Origin: CBDCWT01 sp965223305
GTDB lineage: Bacteria; Planctomycetota; Planctomycetia; Pirellulales; Pirellulaceae
Assembly (NCBI GenBank): GCA_965223305.1
Contig: CBDCWT010000007.1
Span: 1 to 64,000, forward strand
Length of the DNA: 64,000 bases
Reading direction: 5' to 3'
Made by a program: the position numbers and the translations under genes. Each line of letters begins with the position of its first letter. Positions within the stretch are counted from its first letter, which is position 1. This document shows positions 24,642-34,122 of the stretch, in pieces. Under the pieces are notes generated by a model, which was not told the origin of the DNA, searched no databases, and worked only from the letters and a program-made list of their open reading frames with translations.

Positions 24642-26624
24642 ATGGCTTCCGACGGCCTACAGCTCGATTGGCAAGAAGAAACGGAGCGCCCCGGATCTGC
24701 CGTGGATATGTTGCCGTTCTTGGTCAGCATGGTGGTTCATCTTTGTCTGCTCATTGGCCTGGCGCTGGCCCCGGTGCTACTTCAACAGGAGTCCATTCTG
24801 CTGACGATTGCTGCGCCACAGCGGGCGGATGAGGAAGAGCTGGAGTTCCCTGAGGAGTTTCAGATCAGCGCCACACCGGAGACGGAGGTGGGCGCGCACA
24901 GCGACGGAGGTACTCAAGTCGCCTTCTCGGCCGGCGAGACATTGGCGGAGTTGTCGCAGATTCCCGCGCCCTCCTCGTTGGCTCCGCTCGAGATTTCGCG
25001 GGTTCCCGCCGACTCGGTTGTCGAGATTTCCTCTGCGTTGCAAGTTGATCAGTTGCCGGTCCGCGGGGCTGTCGGTGAGGGGACGACGGGTGCTGCCGGA
25101 GCGATTGACCGGATCACGCAGGACATCCTGCTGTCGCTCGAGGAACGGCCGACGCTCGTGGTTTGGCTGTTCGACTGTTCGGCCAGCCTGCTGCGGCAGC
25201 GGCGCGAGATCCACGACCGACTGAACCGCGTCTACCAGGAGCTGGGGATCATCGAGGCGTCGGGCAACCCCGCCTTTAAGAAGCACCGGGATCAGCCGCT
25301 GTTGGGATCGGTGGTCGCCTTCGGCAGCGAGGTCCGTTTTTTGACCAGCCGACCGACGAACGACGTCGAGGAAATCAAGACGGCGATCGCGGATGTGCCG
25401 CTGGACGAAACCGGCATCGAGCGTGTCTTTACGGCTGTCTACATGGCCGCCGAACGCTATAAGTCTTATCGCCGAAGACGGCCGCGTCGCAACGTGATGA
25501 TGGTTGTCTTCACCGACGAGGCGGGTGAAGATCAGAACGGCGTTGATCGCACGGTTCAACTTTGCCGCCGTCACGAGATGCCGGTCTATGTCGTCGGCGT
25601 CCCTGCCCCCTTCGGTCGCCGTGAAACGATGGTGAAGTGGGTGGATCCCGATCCCAAGTACGACCAAACGCCTCAACAGGGCGTGGTCGATCAGGGCCCC
25701 GAATCGCTGCTGCTTGAGCGCATCAGGTTGGCGTTCTTTGGGGGGCGCGATCCAGGCTTGATCGACTCGGGGTTTGGCCCTTTTGCGTTGACGCGGCTCT
25801 GCTACGAGACGGGCGGCATCTACTTCGCCGTCCACCCCAATCGCCACGTGGAACGCCGAGTTGGCTGGACTGAGACGGCCAACTATTCGGCCCACTTGAA
25901 TCACTTTTTTGATCCCGATGTGATGCGCAAGTACCGTCCGGACTACGTTTCGTCGGTTGAGTACATGCGGCGGATCAAAGACAACCGGGCGCGGGCGGCG
26001 TTAGTCAAGGCGGCTGAGTTGTCGTGGGTCAATCAGATGAAAGCACCCCGCAGGCGGTTTGTAAGGAGGAGCGAAGCCGCGCTGAACGAGGCGCTATCCG
26101 AAGCACAGAAAGCGGCGGCTACCGTGGAACCCCAATTGCTAGGTCTCTTCGAGACGCTGCAATTTGGCGCAGAGGATCGTCCCAAAGAGACCGCGTCGCG
26201 TTGGCAGGCCGGGTACGACCTGGCAGTCGGCCGAGTGCTGGCAGCCAAAGTCCGCACCGAAGGCTACAACGCGATGTTGGCCAAAGCGAAAAGGGGAATG
26301 GAATTCCGCGACGCCAAAAACAACACCTGGCTACTGGTTCCGGCCGACGAGATTCGTGCGAGCAGCCGGCTGGCGAAAGACGGCGAGCGAGCGCGGGAGT
26401 TGTTAGAGCGAGTCGCCGCGGAACATGCAGGAACTCCGTGGGCGCTGCTGGCGGCTCGTGACTTGAAGACCCCGCTGGGTTGGCGGTGGCAGGAGCGGTA
26501 CACGCGGCTTGAGCCAGCTCGCCGAGAGGCTCCGAGCGCCGCGAGACGTCCCACGGCGGGACGGGACGATCGGGCGCGGCCCACACGGCCGCCACCACCG
26601 AAACGACCTCCGCCCAAGCTGTAG
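24642..26624 (+). CDS. Membrane-anchored von Willebrand factor A-domain protein
   Basis: A 660-residue protein. One membrane segment lies near the N-terminus (MLPFLVSMVVHLCLLIGLAL, residues about 24-43), followed by an acidic Pro/Glu-rich linker. The vWA domain (about 170-380) begins TLVVWLFDCSASLL, which holds the D-x-S-x-S metal site; VVFTDEAGEDQNG follows. The C-terminal 250 residues are helical and end in a proline/arginine-rich tail (RPTRPPPPKRPPPKL). It probably displays a protein-binding domain in the periplasm or at the cell surface, but no partner is adjacent. ATG at 24642 is supported by AAAGGAG 11 bases upstream; an earlier ATG at 24537 is rejected. Confidence 0.8.
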   Translation: MASDGLQLDWQEETERPGSAVDMLPFLVSMVVHLCLLIGLALAPVLLQQESILLTIAAPQRADEEELEFPEEFQISATPETEVGAHSDGGTQVAFSAGETLAELSQIPAPSSLAPLEISRVPADSVVEISSALQVDQLPVRGAVGEGTTGAAGAIDRITQDILLSLEERPTLVVWLFDCSASLLRQRREIHDRLNRVYQELGIIEASGNPAFKKHRDQPLLGSVVAFGSEVRFLTSRPTNDVEEIKTAIADVPLDETGIERVFTAVYMAAERYKSYRRRRPRRNVMMVVFTDEAGEDQNGVDRTVQLCRRHEMPVYVVGVPAPFGRRETMVKWVDPDPKYDQTPQQGVVDQGPESLLLERIRLAFFGGRDPGLIDSGFGPFALTRLCYETGGIYFAVHPNRHVERRVGWTETANYSAHLNHFFDPDVMRKYRPDYVSSVEYMRRIKDNRARAALVKAAELSWVNQMKAPRRRFVRRSEAALNEALSEAQKAAATVEPQLLGLFETLQFGAEDRPKETASRWQAGYDLAVGRVLAAKVRTEGYNAMLAKAKRGMEFRDAKNNTWLLVPADEIRASSRLAKDGERARELLERVAAEHAGTPWALLAARDLKTPLGWRWQERYTRLEPARREAPSAARRPTAGRDDRARPTRPPPPKRPPPKL

Positions 26625-26650
26625 CTGGCGGATCCCTCACTCGCAATGTT

Positions 26651-26885
26651 GTAGCCGAACTCCGCTAAAGGTATAGCCGAACTCGCCAGAGGTAGCCGAA
26701 CTCGCCAGAGGTAGCCGAACTCGCCAGAGTTTGGTGGTCCGTCGATTGGCCAAATTCTGGCGAATTCGGCTACTAGTGGTCCGTCGATTGGCCAAATTCT
26801 GGCGAATTCGGCTACCAAGAGAACGAATTCGGCTACCAAGAGAACGAATTCGGCTGCCGAGAGAATTAGCCCAAATTCGGCGACC
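26651..26885. repeat. Dense cluster of GTAGCCGAACTCGCCAGAG repeats
   Basis: At least seven full or partial copies of the 20-base motif occur: four on one orientation (26651-26733), then two in the other within a 40-base tandem unit beginning GTGGTCCGTCGATTGGCC, then CAAGAGAACGAATTCGGCTA twice and two degenerate copies. It fills the space between the vWA gene and the lipoprotein gene. Confidence 0.9.
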
Positions 26886-26927
26886 AAGAGGCTCCTAGCG
26901 TCAACGGCGACAAGTCGACTCGCCTGC

Positions 26928-27704
26928 TCATAGCTCGCCACGGAGGTGTGCCGGGTCCAGATTCGATTCCGCCAGGCTGTCGTAAGGGTAGAAGTGACGC
27001 GCCGTGCGTTGGGCGAGTACCTTCAGGAAAGCCCGGCGGAATTGGGACTCGCTGGTTTCCGTGGTGTGGTAGTAGCCCGTTGTGGGGTAGGTGATCTCCG
27101 GCAAGTTGCGGTGGAAGACTTCCTTCCCACCGTCGGCCATGTCGTAAACGGTGAGAGTCAAGTCGGCGTTTGCTTTGTAGAGCAACTGGTTCTGGTGCAA
27201 CCGGAAGCCGATCATGTCGACGGCCACGACGCGGTCTGCCTTGACGCCACGACCAACCTCCCGGTAGTCCACGGCGTCCCAGTCGTTCTTGTCGATCCAA
27301 TCGGCGACCTCGGTAGCCGGCACGATTTCAATGTCGTCGACATTCTCCTTTAGCATCCCGGCTAGCGATCGACCCAACAGTTTGTCCTCGGTGCCAGTGC
27401 CGTAGGATGCGCCGTCGGTGACGCAAATCACCGCCACTCGTTGTCCTTCCAACCCCTGGTATTCCGGTTCGACAAATGACGCTCCTGACCAATAACCCAG
27501 ATGCCCCCAAAGGCCTGCGCAGCCAGCGGTCGGCAGGGCAATGACGGTGAGGGCGGACCACAGCAGCATGTGTCTGAGGGTGTGCTGCTGGGAGAGGTGC
27601 CAGGCGGTGGCCCCCGACGGCTCGCGCTCCGAGCAAACGGGCGAGCTGGAACGGCTGGTAGCGGTCGGGAATGAGTTTTTCAGTGCGTCCATGCGAACTC
27701 TCAC
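26928..27704 (-). CDS. Hypothetical planctomycete lipoprotein
   Basis: A 258-residue protein with a lipoprotein signal: a hydrophobic run (LLWSALTVIALPTAGC, residues about 47-62) ending in a lipobox cysteine. The positively charged N-terminal extension is long, so a later start (ATG at 27692, or one nearer the signal) is possible; GTG at 27704 is chosen because it gives the 4-base GTGA overlap with the upstream DUF2752 gene. The mature part has an alpha/beta pattern (VAVICVTDGASYGTGTEDK; ADRVVAVDMIGFRLHQ), reminiscent of periplasmic proteins that measure or bind ligands, but I recognise no named family. Function unknown. Confidence 0.65.
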   Translation of the reverse strand: MRVRMDALKNSFPTATSRSSSPVCSEREPSGATAWHLSQQHTLRHMLLWSALTVIALPTAGCAGLWGHLGYWSGASFVEPEYQGLEGQRVAVICVTDGASYGTGTEDKLLGRSLAGMLKENVDDIEIVPATEVADWIDKNDWDAVDYREVGRGVKADRVVAVDMIGFRLHQNQLLYKANADLTLTVYDMADGGKEVFHRNLPEITYPTTGYYHTTETSESQFRRAFLKVLAQRTARHFYPYDSLAESNLDPAHLRGEL

Positions 27705-28141
27705 GAAATCAGCAAACGTATTATCCAGTCGACGCAGGTCACAATGATCAGGGAAACGCTACCAGCGAGCACTAGGCGCTGATTGGGCACTCCCCACAAG
27801 CAGCGGCCGCGGACGCCGGAGATCAACGACCAAGGCCCACACCAGGCTGCTGCCATGGCGAGCAGTGTTCCGCCGACGTTGGCTGCCGCCGCTTGAACGA
27901 ATTGGCCCCGCACGAAATGGGACCAGGAGGTTGTCATCCCACACGCCGGGCACGGGAAGCCCATCGTCACACGAAACGAGCAGGGTGGAAGTCCTAGTTG
28001 TTGATGAGTGCCTACGCCCGTCGGGCTTGGCTCCAGGAAGGCCGCCGCTGCCAACAGGCCGAGGAGCAAACTGCCCGCGGCTGCCAGCCACCAGCGCTGC
28101 CATGGCATCAAATACCACGAATCCGGTGGCGCTTGCGTCAC
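27701..28141 (-). CDS. DUF2752 small membrane protein
   Basis: A 146-residue protein with three probable membrane segments (about 15-37, 82-105 and 118-142) and the family hallmark FPCPACGMTTSW at residues about 64-75, preceded by PPCSFR. The paired cysteines suggest metal or thiol chemistry, but DUF2752 has no known function. The start is GTG at 28141, and an ATG 33 bases later is possible. It overlaps the lipoprotein gene by 4 bases, so the two are likely one transcript. Confidence 0.8.
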   Translation of the reverse strand: MTQAPPDSWYLMPWQRWWLAAAGSLLLGLLAAAAFLEPSPTGVGTHQQLGLPPCSFRVTMGFPCPACGMTTSWSHFVRGQFVQAAAANVGGTLLAMAAAWCGPWSLISGVRGRCLWGVPNQRLVLAGSVSLIIVTCVDWIIRLLIS

Positions 28142-28361
28142 GGGTGCATGCCCATTCGGTCGGGGAAGGTAGCGAAGACCTCAGCATGCCGCAATACCAG
28201 CTCAAATGCTAGCCAGTTGACTCTCCAGACGGCTGCCGCCCCACAGCGATGTAAGCAGCCAGGCTGGATACTGCTCCCCCAGTTCTTCGTTAGTCATAGC
28301 GCGCGGAAGCATCTGGGGAGGGTTCCCCCTCTCCGGCCCTTTGGGCCGACTCTCCCGAAGG

Positions 28362-29731
28362 GCATTGGTGTCTACACAAGTTGAAGCTCACTTAACGCTG
28401 CTTTTTCGAGGGATTTGAGGTTGCTGATGGTTAGGTTGTCGTTGTTTTCGAGGTATTGCGTCATCGCCAAATGCACGTAGTAACCAGCCAACAGTGCCGG
28501 GGCGGTAAAGTCGACTCCGTGTTTCATGCGCCGACCGCTCAAGCGGATCAAGTAGTTTCGGAATGCGATTGCGGCATCGCTCTCGCTGCCTTCGAGCTGC
28601 TTGACAACAACGCAGGCCATCGCTGCGACAAGGAGTCGCTTGGCAATCGCATGACCCGTTTCTTGTTGCCAGTACTCCAGCTCATGTCCGTGACTCTTGA
28701 GCAGCTTAAAAAAACTCTCGATCCGCCAGCGAAAGTAATACCACTTGCCTACTTCACCGGCATCGGCCTTATCCGATGGAACGTTTGTCAGCAGCGTCCA
28801 CTCCGCCAGGATATATCCTTTGGCATCAACCAGTCGTACGAAAATGGCCCGAACCTCGATTGGCTCACCGGAAACCGTTTTCTTCTTTCCGTTGACGACG
28901 GCACTATGGGGGCGGTTCAAAATAACGCTTGCCTCGGCAACCTCTCGTCTCACCTTTTTCCCATGGTATCTCGCCTTACCGGCATCCTTGAATTCACAAC
29001 GTTGATCAAATCGCTCGTTCAATTCCGAGAGCAATACCGATTCACCGTTGCATTTCACACGCCGATCATCGCAGCGAACCAAAAACAAATGCCCTTTCGC
29101 ATGCCAACTGCGAAACCGTCCCAGCGAATCCGCTTCGCGGTCAATGATGTGAACCACCTCTCGTTCAAGCCCCCAATCAGCAACTTCGTCCATCGTGGGC
29201 TCAAGCTGATCAAGATGGTGGTCGTCCCAAGCCGGTTGGTGGGTCCCAGTACTGTACACCGTCTCAGCGGTTTTCAAATGAATTTGCATGGAGCCAGGGT
29301 GACTCCCGTCTCCGCTTCAATCAGAAGCGACGTGGTCAGGTCATACCCGATGTCGGTTTTGTGGGTCAGCTGAACCAGATCTTGCTTTCGGCGTGTTTGG
29401 TTGCCAAAGCCCAGTTTGCACCAGTCATGCGCCAGCAATACAAACGGAGAAGCACTGCCAGCACACCCATCGCGACCGAGCTGCCGAAGGGGGTCGATAA
29501 GTTTCTCCAGCGTGACTCGCTCATTTGCGAAAAAACGCCAGGTTGCCTGGCTAGCTGTGGTGGATTTACCAAAGTCCGGAAGGCTCCGCGGTCCCGACGC
29601 TGTACGGCTAGCACTGTCCATATGTGCTTTCACCAATTTCACATAACGCGATTGCAGGCGTTGTTCCAACGCAATTTTTATCCCATCCGGCAATCTGTAC
29701 CAAGATTTGAAATCTGTGTAGACACCAATGC
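28362..29731 (-). mobile_element. IS4-type insertion sequence inside a hairpin repeat
   Basis: Terminal inverted repeats GCATTGGTGTCTACACA (28362-28378) and its complement (29715-29731) are 17 bases with no mismatch. CCGAAGG is duplicated outside (28355-28361 and 29732-29738). Removing the element restores CTCTCCCGAAGGGAGAG, a hairpin of the composite intergenic family, so the element jumped into the loop/stem of such a repeat. Length 1370 bases. The transposase gene stop lies in the left end. Confidence 0.88.
28372..29700 (-). pseudogene. IS4-family transposase, split by a -1 frame change
   Basis: The DDE transposase is encoded in two overlapping frames that meet near 29280. The upstream frame gives the N-terminal part (QATWRFFANERVTLEKLIDP, a DNA-binding region, and LLAHDWCKLGF with the first catalytic Asp) and runs into a stop after VTLAPCKFI. 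The downstream frame continues with MQIHLKTAETVYSTG, VVHIIDREADSLGRF (second Asp) and YYFRWRIESFFKLLK, an exact Y-2-R-3-E-6-K signature. A -1 shift at CCATG would rejoin them. This is either a base deletion or programmed frameshifting; the rest of the gene looks intact. The translation start is unclear. Confidence 0.85.
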
Positions 29732-29800
29732 CCGAAGGGAGAGTGAAGAAAGACGAAATCACGCATTAAGCTGCAAGACCTCATCGACGGGAAGGTCAGC

Positions 29801-30580
29801 TCACTGCCGCACCACGATGCGGCGGATCGCGGTGGCTTTTCCAGTTGCCGGATCGACATCCACCAACGAGCCGTGGAGGCGCACATCGTCGTGAGCGACT
29901 TCAAACGGCGTGGGGCGGAAGTGGATCGTCGTTTCCATGACACGATCGATTCGCCGGCCGAGAATGCTTTCATGCGGCCCGGTCATGCCGACGTCGCATT
30001 GGAAGGCCGTGCCGCCCGGCAAGACCTGCTCGTCCGCCGTGACGACGTGAGTATGAGTACCCAACACGGCAGCAACCCTTCCATCCAAGAACCGGCCCAT
30101 GACCTGTTTGTCGCTCGTTGCCTCCGCGTGAAAGTCCAGCACCCGCACGGACACATCGTCCGGGATTTCGCTGAGCACCTTCTCTGCCGCTGCGAAAGGG
30201 CAATCCACCGGCCGCATGTAGACTCGGCCCAACAGACAAAACACGGCCACGGGGGCGCAACCGGCCAGCTCGATAACGGTCCAGCCTCTTCCCGGCGCTT
30301 GCTCCGGAAAGTTGGCGGGCACAACGATGTCGTGGCTGCTTTTTAGCACAGGATAGATTTCCGACCGCCGGTAAACGTGGTCGCCGAGCGTGATGCAGTC
30401 GATCCCCGCGTCGATCAGCCCCCGGTAGATCCGGGGAGTGATTCCCGAACCATCGGCTGCATTCTCTGCGTTGGCAATGACCAGATCGATTCGCTCGCGC
30501 TCACGCAGCTCACCAAGCTTCGCGCGGACAATGTTGCGGCCAGGTTTGCCGACGATGTCGCCGATCAGGAGGATGCGCAA
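29801..30580 (-). CDS. ymdB: YmdB-type metallophosphoesterase
   Basis: A 259-residue calcineurin-like phosphodiesterase; the family hydrolyses 2',3'-cyclic nucleotides and affects biofilm formation and RNA turnover in Bacillus. Metal ligands are visible in LLIGDIVGKPGR, IANAENAADG, CITLGDHVYR, VRVLDFHAEATSDK, VLGTHTHVVTADE and CDVGMTGPHESILG, in the order expected. It lies 54 bases downstream of rny on the same strand, the conserved rny-ymdB pair. Confidence 0.95.
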   Translation of the reverse strand: MRILLIGDIVGKPGRNIVRAKLGELRERERIDLVIANAENAADGSGITPRIYRGLIDAGIDCITLGDHVYRRSEIYPVLKSSHDIVVPANFPEQAPGRGWTVIELAGCAPVAVFCLLGRVYMRPVDCPFAAAEKVLSEIPDDVSVRVLDFHAEATSDKQVMGRFLDGRVAAVLGTHTHVVTADEQVLPGGTAFQCDVGMTGPHESILGRRIDRVMETTIHFRPTPFEVAHDDVRLHGSLVDVDPATGKATAIRRIVVRQ

Positions 30581-30634
30581 AACTCGTCCCTACCCCTCCG
30601 TTGGGTGACGCAGAAATTGACAGCCGAGAATCGC

Positions 30635-32188
30635 TCAGCGCGCTGTTTCGGTAAACCGCGACTCTCGCACGACCGTGACTTTGATTTCACCTGGGTAGGT
30701 TAACTGCTCCTCGAACGCCTTGGCGATATCGCGGCAGATCTTGGCCGCTTTGGAGTCGTCGGTGTTCTTTGAGCTGACCATGACCCGCAGTTCGCGGCCG
30801 GCTTGAATGGCGAATGCCTGTTCGACGCCTGAAAAACCAACCGCGATCGACTCGAGTTCCTCCATCCTCTTGATATACCGCTCCAGCGATTCGCGACGAG
30901 CCCCCGGTCGCGACGCGCTGCAGGCGTCGGCGGTGGCCACCAGCATCGTATAGGGGTGTTCCGTGACAATGTCATCGTGGTGGCCCAGCGCGGCGTGGAC
31001 CACTTCGGGTCCTTCACCATGTCGCTTCAACAGATCGGCCCCAATCTTGGGATGCCCGCCTTCCAGCTCGTGATCGGACGCCTTGCCGATGTCGTGGAGC
31101 AGTCCGCAGCGGCGGCCAAGGTCTCCGTCCAACCCCACCATTTCCGCGAGCATGCCAGTGATGAACGCGACTTCGACGCTGTGCCGTAACACATTCTGGC
31201 TGTAGCTGGTGCGAAAGTGCAGCCGTCCCAACATTTCAGTAATCCGCTCCTGCAGCCCGTGAATATTGGCTTCCTCGCCTGCTTCTGCTCCTTTCCGCTT
31301 GATATAGCGGTTGATCTCCGAGCGAGTTTCTTTGACCAGCTCTTCGATCCGGGAGGGATGAATCCGCCCATCAGCAATCAGCTTGTCGAGCGCCTGGCGG
31401 GCGACTTCGCGGCGGACCGGGTCGAACCCGCTGACGATCACGACCCCAGGTGTGTCATCAATGATGACGTCGACACCGGTCGCCTTTTCGAAGGCACGAA
31501 TATTACGACCCTCGCGGCCGATGATCCGCCCTTTCATGTCGTCGTTGGGAATGTCGACGGTACTCGTTGTTGACTCGGCGGTATGTGCCGCAGCGAACCG
31601 CTGCAGCGTGGTCATGAGAATCTCGCGCGATTTCTCGTCGCAGATTTCTTTCATCTTCTTTTCGTGGCGGAGGACGATGCTGCCGGTTTCCTGTGCCAAC
31701 TCTTCGTCGAGCATCGCCAGCAGCCGGTTGGACGCTTCCTCTTTGGAGAGACCACTCAGATCGTGCAGCGTTTGCCGTTGGAGGTCGAGCACCTTGCCCA
31801 ACTCTTCGTTGCGCTGGTTGGTCTCGCTCAGCCGTTCAGTGAGACGGCGCTGCGTGCCCTCGACGATCTGTTCTTGCTTGCGCAGATCGTCTGTCTGTTG
31901 CGCGACCGTCTCCTGCCGTTTGTCGAGCAGCCGTTCTCGATCACGTAGTTCGTCACGGACCTTGCCGAACTCTTTTTCCGCCTCGGCCTTCTGCTGGAGC
32001 GCTTTTTCTTTGATCTCCAACTCGGCCTCGCGCAGCTTCGCGGTTGCGTCCTGCTCGGCCTGCGTCCGAATTCGCGCGGCGGCGTCTTCGGCTTCGCGCT
32101 GGCGGAGAAACTTGAGAAGCCGGATGACGCCGAATGTCACCGCGGCGCCGACGGCCGCTGAGACGAGTACGACACTGGTATCTCCCAC
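30635..32188 (-). CDS. rny: Ribonuclease Y
   Basis: A 517-residue membrane-anchored endoribonuclease that starts decay of many mRNAs. An N-terminal membrane segment (VVLVSAAVGAAVTFGVI, residues about 5-21) is followed by a coiled coil to about 190. A KH RNA-binding domain (KGRIIGREGRNIRAFEKATG, about 218-280) and an HD hydrolase domain (LRHSVEVAFITGML, then CGLLHDIGKASDHELEGGHP) come next. Length and order match Bacillus RNase Y (520). It is probably co-transcribed with ymdB. Confidence 0.97.
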   Translation of the reverse strand: MGDTSVVLVSAAVGAAVTFGVIRLLKFLRQREAEDAAARIRTQAEQDATAKLREAELEIKEKALQQKAEAEKEFGKVRDELRDRERLLDKRQETVAQQTDDLRKQEQIVEGTQRRLTERLSETNQRNEELGKVLDLQRQTLHDLSGLSKEEASNRLLAMLDEELAQETGSIVLRHEKKMKEICDEKSREILMTTLQRFAAAHTAESTTSTVDIPNDDMKGRIIGREGRNIRAFEKATGVDVIIDDTPGVVIVSGFDPVRREVARQALDKLIADGRIHPSRIEELVKETRSEINRYIKRKGAEAGEEANIHGLQERITEMLGRLHFRTSYSQNVLRHSVEVAFITGMLAEMVGLDGDLGRRCGLLHDIGKASDHELEGGHPKIGADLLKRHGEGPEVVHAALGHHDDIVTEHPYTMLVATADACSASRPGARRESLERYIKRMEELESIAVGFSGVEQAFAIQAGRELRVMVSSKNTDDSKAAKICRDIAKAFEEQLTYPGEIKVTVVRESRFTETAR

Positions 32189-32943
32189 AGGCGCACCCCT
32201 TTACGTCTTACGCGGGGCGCCCGGGCGGACAGCAACGAGAAGCCAACACTTCGAAGGAGTGCCGGCCGATCTTGCGGAGTGATCAAAACGCGTGGCAGAC
32301 CAAGAGTCGTTAACTCACAGGCCGACTTTCCGTTTTACAGGCTGGAGCGTGGGTGCGTCAGCTGTTTTCGTCCTGGTTCCCAACCCACCACTGAACGAGC
32401 TTGGTGAGAGGCCCGCCCGATTCCCGATTCGCTGGCGTCGCCGCGCCTGCGTGCCGGTTCTCCCCTGGCCGATATCGCTGCCGCCGCCGCAGGCTGGCGG
32501 GAGGCGCCGAGCCGTACTTCGCGCAGCGGGTTCTCATCCAACCCGTCCAGGAATCCAGCCAGCCTCGGTTGTCCCGCAGCTGGCAGGTTGTGCCATCGCG
32601 CCGGACATAAACGGGGCGGAGTCTCTGCTCACCGTCTGAGTCGTTTCTCAGAAGAACTCGCAGAATGACTAGAAGCAGATCCATAGAATTTACCAGCTTG
32701 TCGAGGATCGGTTGCGAGTACCAGTTCCGGACTGCAATTTTTTCTTTTGATCGGTTCCGCAGCTTGTCCGTTATGGAACGCGCCGCATTCGTTTACGATG
32801 AACTTGTACCCAGCGACCAGTAATTTCTCGTCGCTCCAAGTATGGTAACTCCGGCTGAACAAAACTTCAACTCTCGAGCCGGAGCGGATTTGAGGTACGG
32901 CTGGTGGCGCGTAAACGACTGCGGTGATGTGAGTTATTGCCAG
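32189..32943. other. Long gap between rny and tilS
   Basis: About 750 bases without a convincing gene. Some open frames occur (for example 32358-32684 on the minus strand) but their composition is not protein-like. In several phyla zapA and 6S RNA lie upstream of rny; I looked for them here and could not identify either. Promoters for rny and tilS, which are divergent, must lie within it. Confidence 0.4.
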
Positions 32944-33948
32944 ATGGACGACCCGGTGAGTGCCAAACTTCTTGCTGACTGGCCCCCCGAGCAGTGGGAG
33001 GACGTGACGGTCGTGTTGGCCGTGTCAGGCGGGCCGGATAGCGTTTGCCTGCTGCGTTGTGCCCGGCAATTGAAGCGTGCGGGAGCAGGCCAGTTGGTGG
33101 TCGCGCATTTCAACCATCGGTTACGTGGCGAAGAGTCTGAGCAGGACCAGACGTTCGTTGAACGGCTGAGCGCGGAGCTGCAGCTGCCTTGCTTGGTCGA
33201 CAGGGCCAGCCATGAAAACAAGATTGAAGCCACCGCCGGTGTGGAGGACGCGGCCCGCCGGCAGCGCTATCGTTTCTTGACTGAGGCGGCTCGACAAGTC
33301 GGGGCGCGGTTCGTGGCGACCGCGCATACCGCGAGCGATCAGGTAGAGACGATCGTCCACCGCATCGTGAGGGGCACGGGGCTGACGGGACTGGCAGGCA
33401 TCCCGCGGACCCGCCCGTTGAGCGAGGGCGTGACCTTGATCCGTCCCCTGCTCGATGTGTCGCGAGAAGAGGTGCTGCAGTGCCTCGAACGGATCGGCCA
33501 ACCGTTTCGCGAGGATCGATCCAACCGCGACTTGACAGCGACTCGCAATCGAATTCGCCACCAGCTGCTACCTCAGCTGGCGGAATTCAACCCCGCTGTC
33601 GGTGCGGCCCTGCTCCGGCTTGGTTCGCTAGCCGCCGACGCTCAGAGTGCGCTGACCGACTTAGCCGAGTCGCTTGCCCAGCAAAGCGTGCTGGGGCGCG
33701 AGCGAAGCGAAATCGTAATTTCCACAGCGCCGCTCCAGGGTGCTCCGCAGCCGATCGTGCGGCAGATGCTCGTACAGGTCTGGGCTCAGAACGGCTGGCC
33801 GCTGCAGGCCATGAGCTACGACAAATGGGAGCAACTGGCGACGTTTGTCCGACAAGTGGACCCGGGTGGAGCTCTGAACTTGCCAGGCGACGTGGTGGTC
33901 AAGAACCGGGACGGGCGCGTGACGCTGCGGCGTGGGAAAGCTGGGTGA
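32944..33948 (+). CDS. tilS: tRNA(Ile)-lysidine synthase
   Basis: Attaches lysine to C34 of the CAU-anticodon tRNA-Ile using ATP, changing it to an AUA reader; essential. The N-type ATP pyrophosphatase domain has VVLAVSGGPDSVCLLR (SGGxDS loop), VVAHFNHRLRGEES, EDAARRQRYRFL and ATAHTASDQVETIVHRIVRGTGLTGLAGIP, followed by RPLLDVSREEV and FREDRSNRDLTATRNRIRH, all diagnostic. At about 334 residues it lacks most of the C-terminal substrate-recognition region of longer TilS proteins. The start is uncertain: the open frame extends to ATG 32842, but that extension is not family-like; neither ATG has an obvious ribosome site. Confidence 0.93.
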   Translation: MDDPVSAKLLADWPPEQWEDVTVVLAVSGGPDSVCLLRCARQLKRAGAGQLVVAHFNHRLRGEESEQDQTFVERLSAELQLPCLVDRASHENKIEATAGVEDAARRQRYRFLTEAARQVGARFVATAHTASDQVETIVHRIVRGTGLTGLAGIPRTRPLSEGVTLIRPLLDVSREEVLQCLERIGQPFREDRSNRDLTATRNRIRHQLLPQLAEFNPAVGAALLRLGSLAADAQSALTDLAESLAQQSVLGRERSEIVISTAPLQGAPQPIVRQMLVQVWAQNGWPLQAMSYDKWEQLATFVRQVDPGGALNLPGDVVVKNRDGRVTLRRGKAG

Positions 33949-34122
33949 TGCTCGGCAGGCGTGGGTGGCTCGAAGTTCAATGGCCCCGGACATTTACTTC
34001 GTGCTAGCAGCTTGTATACTCGGAGTCCTGCGAGGCGGCGAGACCGGCTCGCGATACGCTTCCTTTCTAATTCTCTGATGGGCTCGGTGCCGACGCCCAC
34101 TTAGCTTCTCGAGGAAACATCC

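Noticed and set aside
24137..24730. Minus-strand frame carrying FFVTRSVSEG
   Set aside because: It is a translation of the CGAAGCG hairpin repeats; the same peptide appears at 12.3, 48.3 and 58.4 kb in different frames.
32358..32684. Possible zapA-type gene upstream of rny
   Set aside because: The 108-residue translation has no ZapA motifs and is rich in R, G and W, like non-coding DNA.
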